64,000 bases of DNA from NCBI RefSeq assembly GCF_002015045.1, contig NZ_MUXX01000012.1, forward strand, positions 454,915-518,914, written 5' to 3'. Below the pieces are notes generated by a model. The model saw only the letters and a list, made by a program, of their open reading frames with translations, made no database searches and was not told the DNA's origin. Origin of the DNA: Haemophilus paraphrohaemolyticus. Its GTDB lineage: Bacteria > Pseudomonadota > Gammaproteobacteria > Enterobacterales > Pasteurellaceae. Below are positions 46,532 through 55,423 of this stretch, in pieces. The position numbers and the translations under genes were made by a program. The stretch's first letter is position 1, and every line of letters begins with the position of its first letter.

Positions 46532-48535
46532 CTACTCTACTTTACTCCCCTTCAATAACTTCCGCATCCAAGTGCGGTTTGGATTTAACGCTTGCCAAAT
46601 ATCTTCGCTGATTGGCAAAGGTTCGCCTGCAATTAAGCTTGCCAACAATTCGCCCAATAACGGGGCAGAAGTTAAACCACGTGAAGCCAAGCCGTTAATC
46701 ATATAGAGGTTAGTAAAATTTTCCGTCTTTTCGACTGCTTGTTTGCGGCGTAGTAGATTATACAAATTCGCATATTGAGCTTTTTGAGCCTCAAAATTCG
46801 GCACAGCTCCAACCATTGGAATACGATCTCGAAGAGCTGCACGAATGCCTACTTTTGCGAGATTGCCAGACAAATCTATCCCTTTCGTCCAATCACAAGC
46901 GGTAAGGTTTTGTTGTAGTTTTGCAAGGTTCTCTTCATGTTCTGATGGGCTAAATTCCGTTGTCGCATCATCACGAATATGGCTTGCGCCAATGCAATGT
47001 GTGCCTTTTGACGATTGCGGGGTTAAATAGCCATCGTAACAAATCACGCATTTTAATTTAGCTAATTTTTCAGTCGTTGGCACTTGGCTTACCTGTCCAC
47101 GAACAGGATAAAGTGGAATCCCTTGTGCTTGAGTGAAAGCATTAAAACTATGTCCATTGGCAAGCACTAAAACCTCGTGCGAGAAGGTTTCGCCCTGATA
47201 TTGCCACTGCCATTTTCCATTCACAAATTGCGGATCTTTGACTTCGTGATTTAGCACAATTTTCAGCCCTTTTTGTGCTAACCATGCAAAGCCATTTTGC
47301 ACCAATTGCACGGGTGAAAGCCAACCGCCCTCTTGAATAAATGCCCCGCCTTGGGGTACAGAAGTACCTAATTTTTCGCTCAATTCTTCTGCCGAACAAA
47401 GTTGGAACAAGCTTTCATCTTGGGTGATTTCTGCCATTTTGGCTAATTTTTTGACTTGCTTTTCATCGTAGGCATAAAGAGCCACGCCCGTTAAAGCGTG
47501 CTCGAAATCAACCGCTTGTTTAAGCCCATTCAAGCGTTGCAGCGCGTAATCAAAAGCGTGCACATAAAATCGCACATTGCGATCGTCATCATCGCTTAAT
47601 TGCGGATAAATCGCCCCTTGCAAATTGCCCGAAGCATTGCGAGCAACCTGATCATCTTTGCAATAAAGTGTGATTTTCTTGCCTTTTTCAATCAGTGATA
47701 ACGCCAGAAAGAGGCTTGCAACACCACCGCCAACGATCGCGATATCTTGGCAATGTTCAGCATTTTGTTGGTAAAAGTAAGGAAATTGTTGTAATTTGCT
47801 TTCAACCTCTACATTTTTCGTTCCCCACAACATCTCCCGCTTTTTACCAAAGCCTTTGCGTTTTTTCACCTCAAAACCGACCGCTTCTAATCCGCGTCTG
47901 ACATTGCTTGAGGCAGTAAAAGTAGCAAAAGTGCCGTTAAGACGTGTGGTGCAGAACATCTGCTGATAAAGCCCCTCATTCCACATTTCGGGGTTTTTAT
48001 CAGGCGAAAAGCCATCCAAAAACCACGCATCTACAGCTCCATTATACAAATCGCCCCATTGCGAAAGGCTTTCTTGCATATCGCCAAACCAAATATCAAG
48101 ATAAATCTTACCAAAATGGTAACGCTGACAGCCCACTTGGCGAGGTTTCCAACAAGCGGTTAAATTTGTTGAAAGTGTTGCAAATTGCGGATAACTTTCA
48201 TGAATTTGGCTTAATTGTGCCGAAGTTAAAGGATATTTCTCAAATGAGAGAAAATACAAACGTTGCAATTTATGCGTTGGATTTTCCGCTCGAAATCGCT
48301 GGAACTTATTCGCTACCGCCAAGAAATTTAAGCCCGTGCCGAAACCTGTTTCAGCAATCACAAAACTTTCACGAGAGTGCGAAAGCCAGTGCTCCCAAAG
48401 TTGATTGCCCTCTTGGAAAACGTAGTAACTCTCCGCCAAGCCATCTTGGGTAGAGAAATAGATGTCGTCAAACAGCTCGGAAACGGGCGTGTTGTTTTCG
48501 TTAAATGTAAGTTGAGAGAAGGTAAGTTTTTTCAT
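46532..48535 (-). CDS. mnmC: Bifunctional tRNA modification enzyme MnmC
   Basis: This 667-residue protein has an N-terminal methyltransferase domain (AETGFGTGLNFLAV; DAWFLDGFSPDKNPEMW) and a C-terminal FAD oxidoreductase domain (DIAIVGGGVASLFLALS; INGLASRGLTSAPLLGE). It finishes mnm5s2U at the wobble position of several tRNAs. MKKLTF at 48535 is taken as the start because it gives the family N-terminus; an ATG four codons earlier overlaps the glnD end. The frame overlaps or abuts glnD, so the two are probably co-transcribed. Confidence 0.95.
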   Translation of the reverse strand: MKKLTFSQLTFNENNTPVSELFDDIYFSTQDGLAESYYVFQEGNQLWEHWLSHSRESFVIAETGFGTGLNFLAVANKFQRFRAENPTHKLQRLYFLSFEKYPLTSAQLSQIHESYPQFATLSTNLTACWKPRQVGCQRYHFGKIYLDIWFGDMQESLSQWGDLYNGAVDAWFLDGFSPDKNPEMWNEGLYQQMFCTTRLNGTFATFTASSNVRRGLEAVGFEVKKRKGFGKKREMLWGTKNVEVESKLQQFPYFYQQNAEHCQDIAIVGGGVASLFLALSLIEKGKKITLYCKDDQVARNASGNLQGAIYPQLSDDDDRNVRFYVHAFDYALQRLNGLKQAVDFEHALTGVALYAYDEKQVKKLAKMAEITQDESLFQLCSAEELSEKLGTSVPQGGAFIQEGGWLSPVQLVQNGFAWLAQKGLKIVLNHEVKDPQFVNGKWQWQYQGETFSHEVLVLANGHSFNAFTQAQGIPLYPVRGQVSQVPTTEKLAKLKCVICYDGYLTPQSSKGTHCIGASHIRDDATTEFSPSEHEENLAKLQQNLTACDWTKGIDLSGNLAKVGIRAALRDRIPMVGAVPNFEAQKAQYANLYNLLRRKQAVEKTENFTNLYMINGLASRGLTSAPLLGELLASLIAGEPLPISEDIWQALNPNRTWMRKLLKGSKVE

Positions 48536-48539
48536 ATTT

Positions 48540-51086
48540 TTATACATCCAATTCTGCCACAATAATCCGTTTAAGCTCTTTCTTTTGCGTCTCACTTAAC
48601 GCTTTATTTTCCTGCGTACTTACCACAAAAAAATCCTCCACACGTTCACCGATAGTAGTAATTTTCGCGTTAATCAGAACCAAATCCAACTGGTTAAAAA
48701 TCTGGCTAACTTGAGCCAATAATCCCTCACGATCAAGCGTGAAAAGTTCAAAAGCGGTTTGATTTAGGTTGGAATTTACCAAAAAGCGAACTTTAGTTTT
48801 GCGTTTAAAGGTTTGGTGTTTTATTGGTTTTTTCACTACCGAAAAAGGTTTGAGCTGCGGTTCAGTGAGCTCTTTCTGCAAGGTTTGCTGAATTTGCTCG
48901 CAACGGATTTCATCCAACGCCATCCCGTTTTGTTCGGTCACGATAAAGCTATCAAAAACGAGATCATTCTGACTGGTAATAATTTGAGCGTCGTGAATGC
49001 TGATTTTTTTCTTACTCAAGGCATTCGCAATGCGGGCAAAAAGTTGTTTCTGATCTTCACAATGGATAAAGATCTCCGTTGCCCCTCGGGCGTGCTCGTT
49101 AGAAATCAGCACCAACGGCAGTTGCTGTTGCTTAAGCAGAGCCAAAGCGTGCCACACTAGCTGGGTTGGTTTGTTGCGTAAAAAATAGCTTTCAGGACTA
49201 CTCACCCAGTAAGTTGCTAAACGTTTGTGCTGAGTAGGTGTCAGTGCTAATTTCATAATTTCTAACGCCTCAGCCCGGTTGTTTTCGGCCTCTTTTTTGT
49301 AGTCCAGTTGCTCGGTAAGTTGCTGGGTCGTGAACTCGAAAAGTTGTGAAAGCAGCGTGCGTTTCCAATCGTTCCAAAGGGTCTCATTAGTGGCACAAAT
49401 ATCCGCCACCGTGAGGCAAACCAGATCGCTTAAAGCGGTCTGATTTTCCACAATTTTTGCAAAGGTTTGCACCACATTAGGATCGTGAATATCACGGCGT
49501 TGAGCGGTGATCGACATCGTCAAATGCTCTTTTACCAACCACGCCATTTGCTTCGCTTCCTCTTCATTAAAACCGTGCAAACAGGCAAAATCGTACATAT
49601 CCACCGCCCCATTCTCTGCGTGCTCGCCCTCTCTGCCTTTGGCGATGTCGTGTAATAATGTGGCAAGATAGACCAATGGTTTATGTGTGCAAGCATTGAA
49701 AATTTGATGACAAAGCGGATAGGCTTCCTTGCTCGCTTCATCAAGAAAACTTTCGAGCTTCAACATTACGCGAACAGTGTGCTCGTCCACAGTATAAATA
49801 TGGAACATATCAAATTGCATCAATCCCGTGATGCCTTGCCACGCGGGGAAATAAGCCGAAAGCACACCTAATTGATGCATCGGCACAATTGCCCGTTTTG
49901 CCATTTGTGGCTGCTGTATAAGCTGAATAAAACGGCTTCGTGCTTCTGGTAATTCGCACAATGGCTGTTGATGTTTTTGCAGGGCAATACGCAGATGGCG
50001 TAGTGTCATCGGATCAACTTGCAATGTTTGGTGTTGCGTAAGGTGCAAAAAGAGATCCAATACCGTTTCTGGCTGTTTTGCAAAAATCCGATGATTTTCA
50101 ACCGCTATTTGCTGGTTTTGAACATAAAAATGGGCATCAAGCGGTCGTTTTTCCCCTGTTTTTTGCAAACCAATCATTTCTTGCTGCACACAATTAAGTA
50201 AAAGTTGGCTCAGTTGCGAAATAGATTGCGTGGCTTGGAAAAAGGTTCTCATCATCGCTTCGACGGGCTGATTGCCTTCGCCTTGATAGCCCAGTAATTC
50301 GCTCAGTTGCAATTGGCGGTCAAATCGCAGGCGATTGTCATAGCGTTTGAGCTGCGTATGCAACGCAAATCGCATTCGGAAAAGTATGTTCTCCGATTGT
50401 TTAAGTTCTTGATATTCTTCAGGAAAAAGCAAACCTTTGTTAAAGAGTGCATCAAAACTACGTGCACCATAATGACGTAGCATAATCCAAAGCACTAAAT
50501 GCAGATCACGAAGTCCACCTGGGCTATGCTTAAGATCGGGTTCAAGATTGTAGCTCGTATTGTGATAACGGGCGTAACGCTCTTCTTTTTCTGCCATTTT
50601 GGCTTGGAAAAAATCGGGCGTTGCCCAAAAATCCTCTTGGAAAATAGCTTCAACCAAGCGATGCCAAAGCTCAACATTGCCGTATAAAAAACGTCCTTCA
50701 TACATATTAGTTGCAACAGAAAGCTCTTGCTTGCCAATCTCCAAACACTCTTGCAAAGTACGAATGCTCGCTCCTACTTGTAATTTCGCATCCCAAAGCA
50801 GGTTAAATAGCTCATTTAATTTAGCGTGAGTAGCATCATCTAATGTATGTTCGGTAAGAACGAGAATATCCAGATCAGACAGCGGGAACATTTCACGGCG
50901 ACCATACCCGCCAACGGCAATAAGAGCGAGATCTTGACAATCTGCAAAACCAAAATCGTGCCAGAGTTTCAGCAAATTTTGATCATAAAAATCGCTGCGT
51001 CGGTACAATAACTCCATTACATCGCTTGAGGCAAATTGAGTACTTTGCTCGCTGTTAAATTTGGCAAGCTGTTCTTTTAAATTCAT
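48540..51086 (-). CDS. glnD: Bifunctional uridylyltransferase/uridylyl-removing enzyme GlnD
   Basis: This 848-residue nitrogen sensor modifies PII proteins. Domains in order: nucleotidyltransferase GGYGRREMFPLSDLDILVL near residue 58, a PII-uridylyltransferase linker, an HD domain LATLLHDIAKGREGEHAENG near 465, and two C-terminal ACT domains (EIFIHCEDQKQLFARIANAL; FELFTLDREGLLAQVSQIF). It is full length. The stop is just before the mnmC start and ung lies four bases upstream, so ung-glnD-mnmC look like one operon. RBS GAGGTG precedes ATG. Confidence 0.96.
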   Translation of the reverse strand: MNLKEQLAKFNSEQSTQFASSDVMELLYRRSDFYDQNLLKLWHDFGFADCQDLALIAVGGYGRREMFPLSDLDILVLTEHTLDDATHAKLNELFNLLWDAKLQVGASIRTLQECLEIGKQELSVATNMYEGRFLYGNVELWHRLVEAIFQEDFWATPDFFQAKMAEKEERYARYHNTSYNLEPDLKHSPGGLRDLHLVLWIMLRHYGARSFDALFNKGLLFPEEYQELKQSENILFRMRFALHTQLKRYDNRLRFDRQLQLSELLGYQGEGNQPVEAMMRTFFQATQSISQLSQLLLNCVQQEMIGLQKTGEKRPLDAHFYVQNQQIAVENHRIFAKQPETVLDLFLHLTQHQTLQVDPMTLRHLRIALQKHQQPLCELPEARSRFIQLIQQPQMAKRAIVPMHQLGVLSAYFPAWQGITGLMQFDMFHIYTVDEHTVRVMLKLESFLDEASKEAYPLCHQIFNACTHKPLVYLATLLHDIAKGREGEHAENGAVDMYDFACLHGFNEEEAKQMAWLVKEHLTMSITAQRRDIHDPNVVQTFAKIVENQTALSDLVCLTVADICATNETLWNDWKRTLLSQLFEFTTQQLTEQLDYKKEAENNRAEALEIMKLALTPTQHKRLATYWVSSPESYFLRNKPTQLVWHALALLKQQQLPLVLISNEHARGATEIFIHCEDQKQLFARIANALSKKKISIHDAQIITSQNDLVFDSFIVTEQNGMALDEIRCEQIQQTLQKELTEPQLKPFSVVKKPIKHQTFKRKTKVRFLVNSNLNQTAFELFTLDREGLLAQVSQIFNQLDLVLINAKITTIGERVEDFFVVSTQENKALSETQKKELKRIIVAELDV

Positions 51087-51089
51087 TGT

Positions 51090-51761
51090 TTACACCTCAA
51101 GCGGAAGCTGCCAATTGATTTCCGCCATTCCGTGTGCTTTCAAATATTCATTCGCTTTAGAAAAATGGTGGCAACCAAAAAAGCCGCGATAAGCAGCCAA
51201 AGGCGATGGGTGAGAAGCAGTTAAAACACAATGTTTATTACGATCGATGAATGCCCCTTTTTTCTGGGCGTGACTTCCCCAAAGTAAAAAAACAATGTTT
51301 TCACGATGTGCATTGAGCTTTGCAATAACCTTATCAGTAAAGGTTTCCCAGCCCCAGTTAGCGTGCGAATTGGCTTTACCCTCTTCAACAGTAAGCACTG
51401 TGTTGAGCAACAACACACCTTGTTTTGCCCAATTGACCAAATAGCCGTGCTTTGGAATAACAAAACCTTCAATATCTGTTGCTAACTCTTTATAAATGTT
51501 GATAAGCGATGGAGGCGGAGCGACGGGCGGTTTGACAGAAAAAGATAAGCCATGGGCTTGATTTGGGCGGTGGTAGGGATCTTGCCCTAAGATCACGACT
51601 TTGACTTGATCAAACTCGGTGAGAGAAAAGGCACTAAACACCTCATTTTGCGGTGGATAGATCGTCACGCCAGCATGTCGGGCTTGATGCACCTGTTGCA
51701 AAATTTGTTGAAAATAAGGTTTCTCTTTTTCTTCGCCAATAGCTTCTTTCCACGTTTTCAT
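51090..51761 (-). CDS. ung: Uracil-DNA glycosylase
   Basis: This 223-residue family-1 UDG removes uracil from DNA. The water-activating loop is [20 protein letters not shown] near residue 60, and the leucine/histidine loop is [20 protein letters not shown] near 185. It is of normal size. A strong AGGAGG precedes ATG. It is first in the ung-glnD-mnmC run. Confidence 0.97.
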   Translation of the reverse strand: MKTWKEAIGEEKEKPYFQQILQQVHQARHAGVTIYPPQNEVFSAFSLTEFDQVKVVILGQDPYHRPNQAHGLSFSVKPPVAPPPSLINIYKELATDIEGFVIPKHGYLVNWAKQGVLLLNTVLTVEEGKANSHANWGWETFTDKVIAKLNAHRENIVFLLWGSHAQKKGAFIDRNKHCVLTASHPSPLAAYRGFFGCHHFSKANEYLKAHGMAEINWQLPLEV

Positions 51762-51878
51762 AATAACCTCCTATGCGAAACCAGTGAATATAAATACATA
51801 ATCTGTATTATTTTTACTCAATTAACGCTATTTTTGCAAAAATGTTCAAATTTTTATCGCTTTCTATCTCGATAGGGG

Positions 51879-51884
51879 TATAAT
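51879..51884 (+). promoter_or_regulatory. -10 element of grcA
   Basis: A perfect TATAAT lies 77 bases upstream of the grcA ATG, with no good -35 at 17 bases, as expected for an activator-dependent promoter. An FNR or ArcA site is expected from the gene's role but no convincing consensus was found. Confidence 0.5.
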
Positions 51885-51961
51885 GCCCTCATTCAAAAAA
51901 AGTTGAATCTTTCAAATTTTTTTATAGTTTATTTTCAATCCCTTATACTAGGAGTCTTAAA

Positions 51962-52348
51962 ATGATTAAAGGTGTTCAAATTACTGAATCAACAAACAGC
52001 AACTTATTAAACTCATTCTGGTTATTAGACGACGAGAAAAACGAAGCTCGTTGTATCGCTGTTAAAGGCGACGCTTACAAAGAAGACCAAGTTGTTGCAA
52101 TCAGCGAATTAGGTCAAATCGCATACCGCGAAGTGCCTATAAATGTTGCTCCAACTATCAAAGTTGAAGGTGGTCAACACTTAAACGTAAACGTTTTACG
52201 TCGTGAAACGTTAGAAGATGCGGTTAAACACCCAGAAAAATACCCACAATTAACTATTCGTGTTTCTGGTTACGCAGTTCGTTTCAACTCATTAACTCCA
52301 GAACAACAACGCGATGTAATTACTCGTACTTTCACAGAAAGCTTATAA
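51962..52348 (+). CDS. grcA: Autonomous glycyl radical cofactor GrcA (YfiD)
   Basis: This 128-residue protein is nearly identical over its second half to the C-terminus of pyruvate formate-lyase: [55 protein letters not shown]. The glycine in RVSGYAV carries the radical. GrcA replaces the damaged PFL domain after oxygen exposure. It is monocistronic with its own terminator. AGGAG precedes ATG. Confidence 0.97.
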   Translation: MIKGVQITESTNSNLLNSFWLLDDEKNEARCIAVKGDAYKEDQVVAISELGQIAYREVPINVAPTIKVEGGQHLNVNVLRRETLEDAVKHPEKYPQLTIRVSGYAVRFNSLTPEQQRDVITRTFTESL

Positions 52349-52374
52349 TTACGAGCTGATTGTTAAGCTATTTT

Positions 52375-52402
52375 AAAGACGGGTTTTATACCCGTCTTTT
52401 TT
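52375..52402 (+). terminator. Rho-independent terminator of grcA
   Basis: AAAGACGGGT and ACCCGTCTTT form a ten-base perfect stem with a five-base loop, followed by a T-run (CTTTTTTAT). Confidence 0.9.
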
Positions 52403-52415
52403 ATATCCAACTTAT

Positions 52416-52811
52416 TTACAATGAATCCGAAAAAAGCGTTGAATTTTCTTCGTATTGTTTTGAATTAAAGTGATAAATCAAATTCGGTGGATACCAATTC
52501 CCGATAACAAGAACTCTTTCACCACCAAATAATTCCATAAGAATAAACGCCCCTTTGCCTGCAATGCTTTCTGAATTCAGCATTTCATTCGATTGAACAA
52601 TGGCATCAGGCACACAGTTTAACTCCTGCCTTAAATCTTCATCTGGATATATCCCGTTCTCTTCTTTATATTTGCTAATACATTCAATAAGAATATCTGC
52701 TCTTTTTCTAAATTCAGGCTGTAATAAATATGACTCCACATAAAAAGAGATTTGCAATCCAGCTAGAAATAAAAAAGGAAAACAAATAAGAAACAGGACA
52801 AATTTTTTCAT
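52416..52811 (-). CDS. Hypothetical exported or membrane-anchored protein, 131 aa
   Basis: The protein has an N-terminal hydrophobic segment (FVLFLICFPFLFLAGLQISFYV) that is either a signal peptide or an anchor, then a mixed region with AECISKY-like helix (DILIECISKYKEENGIYPDE) and a beta-rich end (GERVLVIGNWYPPNLIYHF). KEENGIYPDE resembles the segment after the helix in some pseudopilins, but no prepilin cleavage site is seen. It lies between grcA (convergent) and trhP. The family was not recognised. Confidence 0.65.
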   Translation of the reverse strand: MKKFVLFLICFPFLFLAGLQISFYVESYLLQPEFRKRADILIECISKYKEENGIYPDEDLRQELNCVPDAIVQSNEMLNSESIAGKGAFILMELFGGERVLVIGNWYPPNLIYHFNSKQYEENSTLFSDSL

Positions 52812-52872
52812 TATCGCTTTTCAATCATCAATGTTATTTTATAAAAATGGTGGGATAAATCCCACCCATTCT

Positions 52873-54267
52873 TTATTTATGCGGATTTCTCGTATTGGTA
52901 TCAATTAAATTACGCATTAACAACGCAAAATCTAAATCAATATCTGCAGGCACATCTAGGAACACAAAGTGTCCATCTCCTAATCCTGCTTCCACGCTTT
53001 CATTTTTGCGGTTTAACAAGCGGTTGATATTGAACACAATATTACCTTTTGGCGTCATCATCTCAACTGAATCACCGACTAAGAATTTATTTTTCACTGC
53101 TACTTCCGCCATGCCTTCCGCATTGCGTTTGCCCGTAAATTCACCCACAAATTGTTGACGTTCAGAAATGGAATAGCCGTATTCGTAGTTTTGGTATTCA
53201 TCGTGCGTATGACGACGAAGGAAACCTTCGGTGTAACCGCGATGTGCTAAGCTTTCAAGCGTATCTAATAAGCTCTTATCGAATGGTTTACCCTCTGCAG
53301 CATCATCAATCGCCTTGCGGTAAACTTGGGCGGTTCTTGCACAATAATAGAATGATTTAGTACGACCTTCAATTTTTAATGAATGCACGCCAATTTGGGT
53401 TAAGCGTTCTACGTGTTGCACCGCACGTAAATCTTTGGAGTTCATAAAATAAGTGCCGTGCTCATCTTCAAAGGCAGTCATCTGCTCGTCTGGGCGGTTT
53501 GGTTCAGTATAAAGGAATACTTTATCGGTCGTTGAACCTTCTCCAAGTGTTGGAGCAACATTGGTCACTTCAATTTCAGGTTGGTATTTTTGCACCGTAT
53601 CTTCTTTTGGCACAATATTACCCACCTCATCCAGCTTGCCCTCTTCCATTTTATATTCCCAGCGGCAAGCGTTAGTACAAGTACCTTGGTTTGGGTCACG
53701 TTTGTTAATATAGCCAGAAAGCAAGCAACGACCAGAATATGCCATACATAACGCGCCGTGCACGAAAATTTCTAGCTCAATATCTGACACTTGTTTGCGA
53801 ATCTCTTCGATTTCTTCTAGCGAGAGTTCACGCGATAAAATCACGCGGGTTAAGCCCATTTGTTTCCAGAATTTTACCGTCGCCCAGTTTACCGCATTAG
53901 CTTGCACGGAAAGGTGAATATCCATTTCTGGAAAATGTTCACGCACAAGCATAATCAAGCCAGGGTCTGACATAATCAATGCATCGGGTTTCATATCTAC
54001 AACCACTTGTAAATCTTTAATGAAGGTTTTGAGCTTAGAGTTATGCGGTGCAATATTCACTACCACATAGAATTTTTTGCCAAGCTCGTGTGCTTCCTTA
54101 ATCGCAATTTCAAGGTTTGCGTGGTTAAATTCGTTGTTACGTACACGTAAGCTATAGCGAGGTTGCCCTGCATACACCGCATCCGCTCCATAAGCGAAGG
54201 CATATCGCATATTTTTTAACGTGCCCGCAGGCGATAATAATTCTGGTTTTGCGTATTTTAAAGTCAT
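52873..54267 (-). CDS. trhP: Peptidase U32-family tRNA hydroxylation protein TrhP (YegQ)
   Basis: This 464-residue U32 protein has PELLSPAGTLKNMRYAFAYG at the N-terminus and the cysteine-rich core EIFVHGALCMAYSGRCLLSG, then GTCTNACRWEY. These are the markers of TrhP, which with prephenate-derived donor chemistry hydroxylates U34 of certain tRNAs. The frame is open ten codons upstream, but ATG 54267 has AGAGAG and fits the family start. It is monocistronic. Confidence 0.9.
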   Translation of the reverse strand: MTLKYAKPELLSPAGTLKNMRYAFAYGADAVYAGQPRYSLRVRNNEFNHANLEIAIKEAHELGKKFYVVVNIAPHNSKLKTFIKDLQVVVDMKPDALIMSDPGLIMLVREHFPEMDIHLSVQANAVNWATVKFWKQMGLTRVILSRELSLEEIEEIRKQVSDIELEIFVHGALCMAYSGRCLLSGYINKRDPNQGTCTNACRWEYKMEEGKLDEVGNIVPKEDTVQKYQPEIEVTNVAPTLGEGSTTDKVFLYTEPNRPDEQMTAFEDEHGTYFMNSKDLRAVQHVERLTQIGVHSLKIEGRTKSFYYCARTAQVYRKAIDDAAEGKPFDKSLLDTLESLAHRGYTEGFLRRHTHDEYQNYEYGYSISERQQFVGEFTGKRNAEGMAEVAVKNKFLVGDSVEMMTPKGNIVFNINRLLNRKNESVEAGLGDGHFVFLDVPADIDLDFALLMRNLIDTNTRNPHK

Positions 54268-54409
54268 GATTACTCTCTTCTGATTACAAGTCAGCACCTT
54301 TCATAATGAAAGGTATAAAAGCATTATTTTCTAAGAAATACCCCTTTGTAGCAAGTAATTGTTCCATTAAAATAGCACTTCTTTTATTTATTCTTTTTAA
54401 GGATTTCAA

Positions 54410-54793
54410 ATGAAGCTTAAAACACTATTAAAAACTTCTCTAATGGTGGGATTATTCGCATTTTCTACAAATGCACTTTCAGCTGGCGTGATGAAAGAGA
54501 TGATTCAAATGAAAAAGCAACTCAACGCTCTTAACCAATCTCAAACCAGCGAGGAATTCCAAGCTGCTGCTGAGCAATTTATCGAATATTCAAAAGATGC
54601 TCAACATACGATGCCAAAAAGTGTAGGAGATGATCAAGAACGTTTCAAAGGCTACCAAGCAGGCATACAAGAAGTGATTGATGTGGTAAATCAAGCCAAC
54701 GAAAAAGCTAAAGCGGGCAATTTAGCAGAAGCGAAAGAGATGATTGAACAGCTTGATGAGATGAGAAAAAAATATCATAAAGAATATAAATAA
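54410..54793 (+). CDS. Cytochrome b562-family periplasmic protein
   Basis: This 127-residue protein has a signal peptide (LLKTSLMVGLFAFSTNALSA) and a four-helix region. The methionine in VMKEMIQMKK near the mature N-terminus and the histidine in RKKYHKEYK near the C-terminus are in the places of the heme ligands Met7 and His102 of cytochrome b562. Some family members bind no heme. AAGGA precedes ATG. It stands alone; a long perfect palindrome follows. Confidence 0.8.
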   Translation: MKLKTLLKTSLMVGLFAFSTNALSAGVMKEMIQMKKQLNALNQSQTSEEFQAAAEQFIEYSKDAQHTMPKSVGDDQERFKGYQAGIQEVIDVVNQANEKAKAGNLAEAKEMIEQLDEMRKKYHKEYK

Positions 54794-54815
54794 TCCATTC
54801 TGAACCATTATATGT

Positions 54816-54850
54816 TTGCAAAACGGAAGCTTTAAGCTTCCGTTTTGCAA
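54816..54850. terminator. 17-bp perfect palindrome between convergent genes
   Basis: TTGCAAAACGGAAGCTT and AAGCTTCCGTTTTGCAA are separated by one T. It sits between the cytochrome b562-like gene and the convergent GNAT gene and probably terminates both, although the T-run is short. Confidence 0.75.
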
Positions 54851-54863
54851 TATCATCTATAAT

Positions 54864-55376
54864 CTAAATTTTCTGATACGACAACATCAACAACGTCCGC
54901 CATTTGTCATTATTCTGTTCATCTTTGCCCATATTCGCGATGTTGGGAAAACGTCCCCACTGCTCAAAACCGTGCTTAAACATTAAATTTTGGCTTACTT
55001 GGTTCATCTCAAATACATAAGCCATCAAGGTGTGAATCTGATGATTCAACATTTCGGCTTGCATAAATTCGATAATTTTTGAGCCGTAGCCTTTACCTTT
55101 CGCACTGGCATCTAAGTAAATGCTAATCTCAGACGTATGCACAAAAGCAGGGCGCTCATAAAAAGGGGAAAAACTAAACCACCCTGCAATCCCTGCTTCA
55201 TCTTCCACCGTCCAGATCGGATATTTCTCGCTTGAAAGATGGAAATCAAACCACGCTCGGCGGTTTTCCGTGCTAGCTAACTCAAGATCCGCGGTGATTT
55301 GATGGGTTGGAATCGCTTGGTTATAAATATCTAAAATGGTTTGGAAATCAGTTTCTATTGATTTTCGGATCTGCAT
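54864..55376 (-). CDS. GNAT-family N-acetyltransferase (MnaT/phosphinothricin-acetyltransferase-like)
   Basis: This 170-residue acetyltransferase has SIETDFQTILDIYNQAIP at the N-terminus, SEISIYLDASAKGKGYGSKI with the acetyl-CoA pyrophosphate loop (GKGYGS), and NQVSQNLMFKHGFEQWGRFP at the end. These match the YncA/MnaT/Pat group, which acetylate methionine derivatives, glutamate analogues or amino acids. A RBS (AAGGACAG) precedes ATG. The substrate is unknown. Confidence 0.85.
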   Translation of the reverse strand: MQIRKSIETDFQTILDIYNQAIPTHQITADLELASTENRRAWFDFHLSSEKYPIWTVEDEAGIAGWFSFSPFYERPAFVHTSEISIYLDASAKGKGYGSKIIEFMQAEMLNHQIHTLMAYVFEMNQVSQNLMFKHGFEQWGRFPNIANMGKDEQNNDKWRTLLMLSYQKI

Positions 55377-55423
55377 TCTCTGTCCTTTTTCAAAATAGTG
55401 AAATTTTTTAACCGCTTATCGTA

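Noticed and set aside
51843..51856. FNR site upstream of grcA
   Set aside because: Expected from the gene's role, but the sequence at the right distance (TGTTCAAATTTTTA) matches the FNR consensus too poorly to call.
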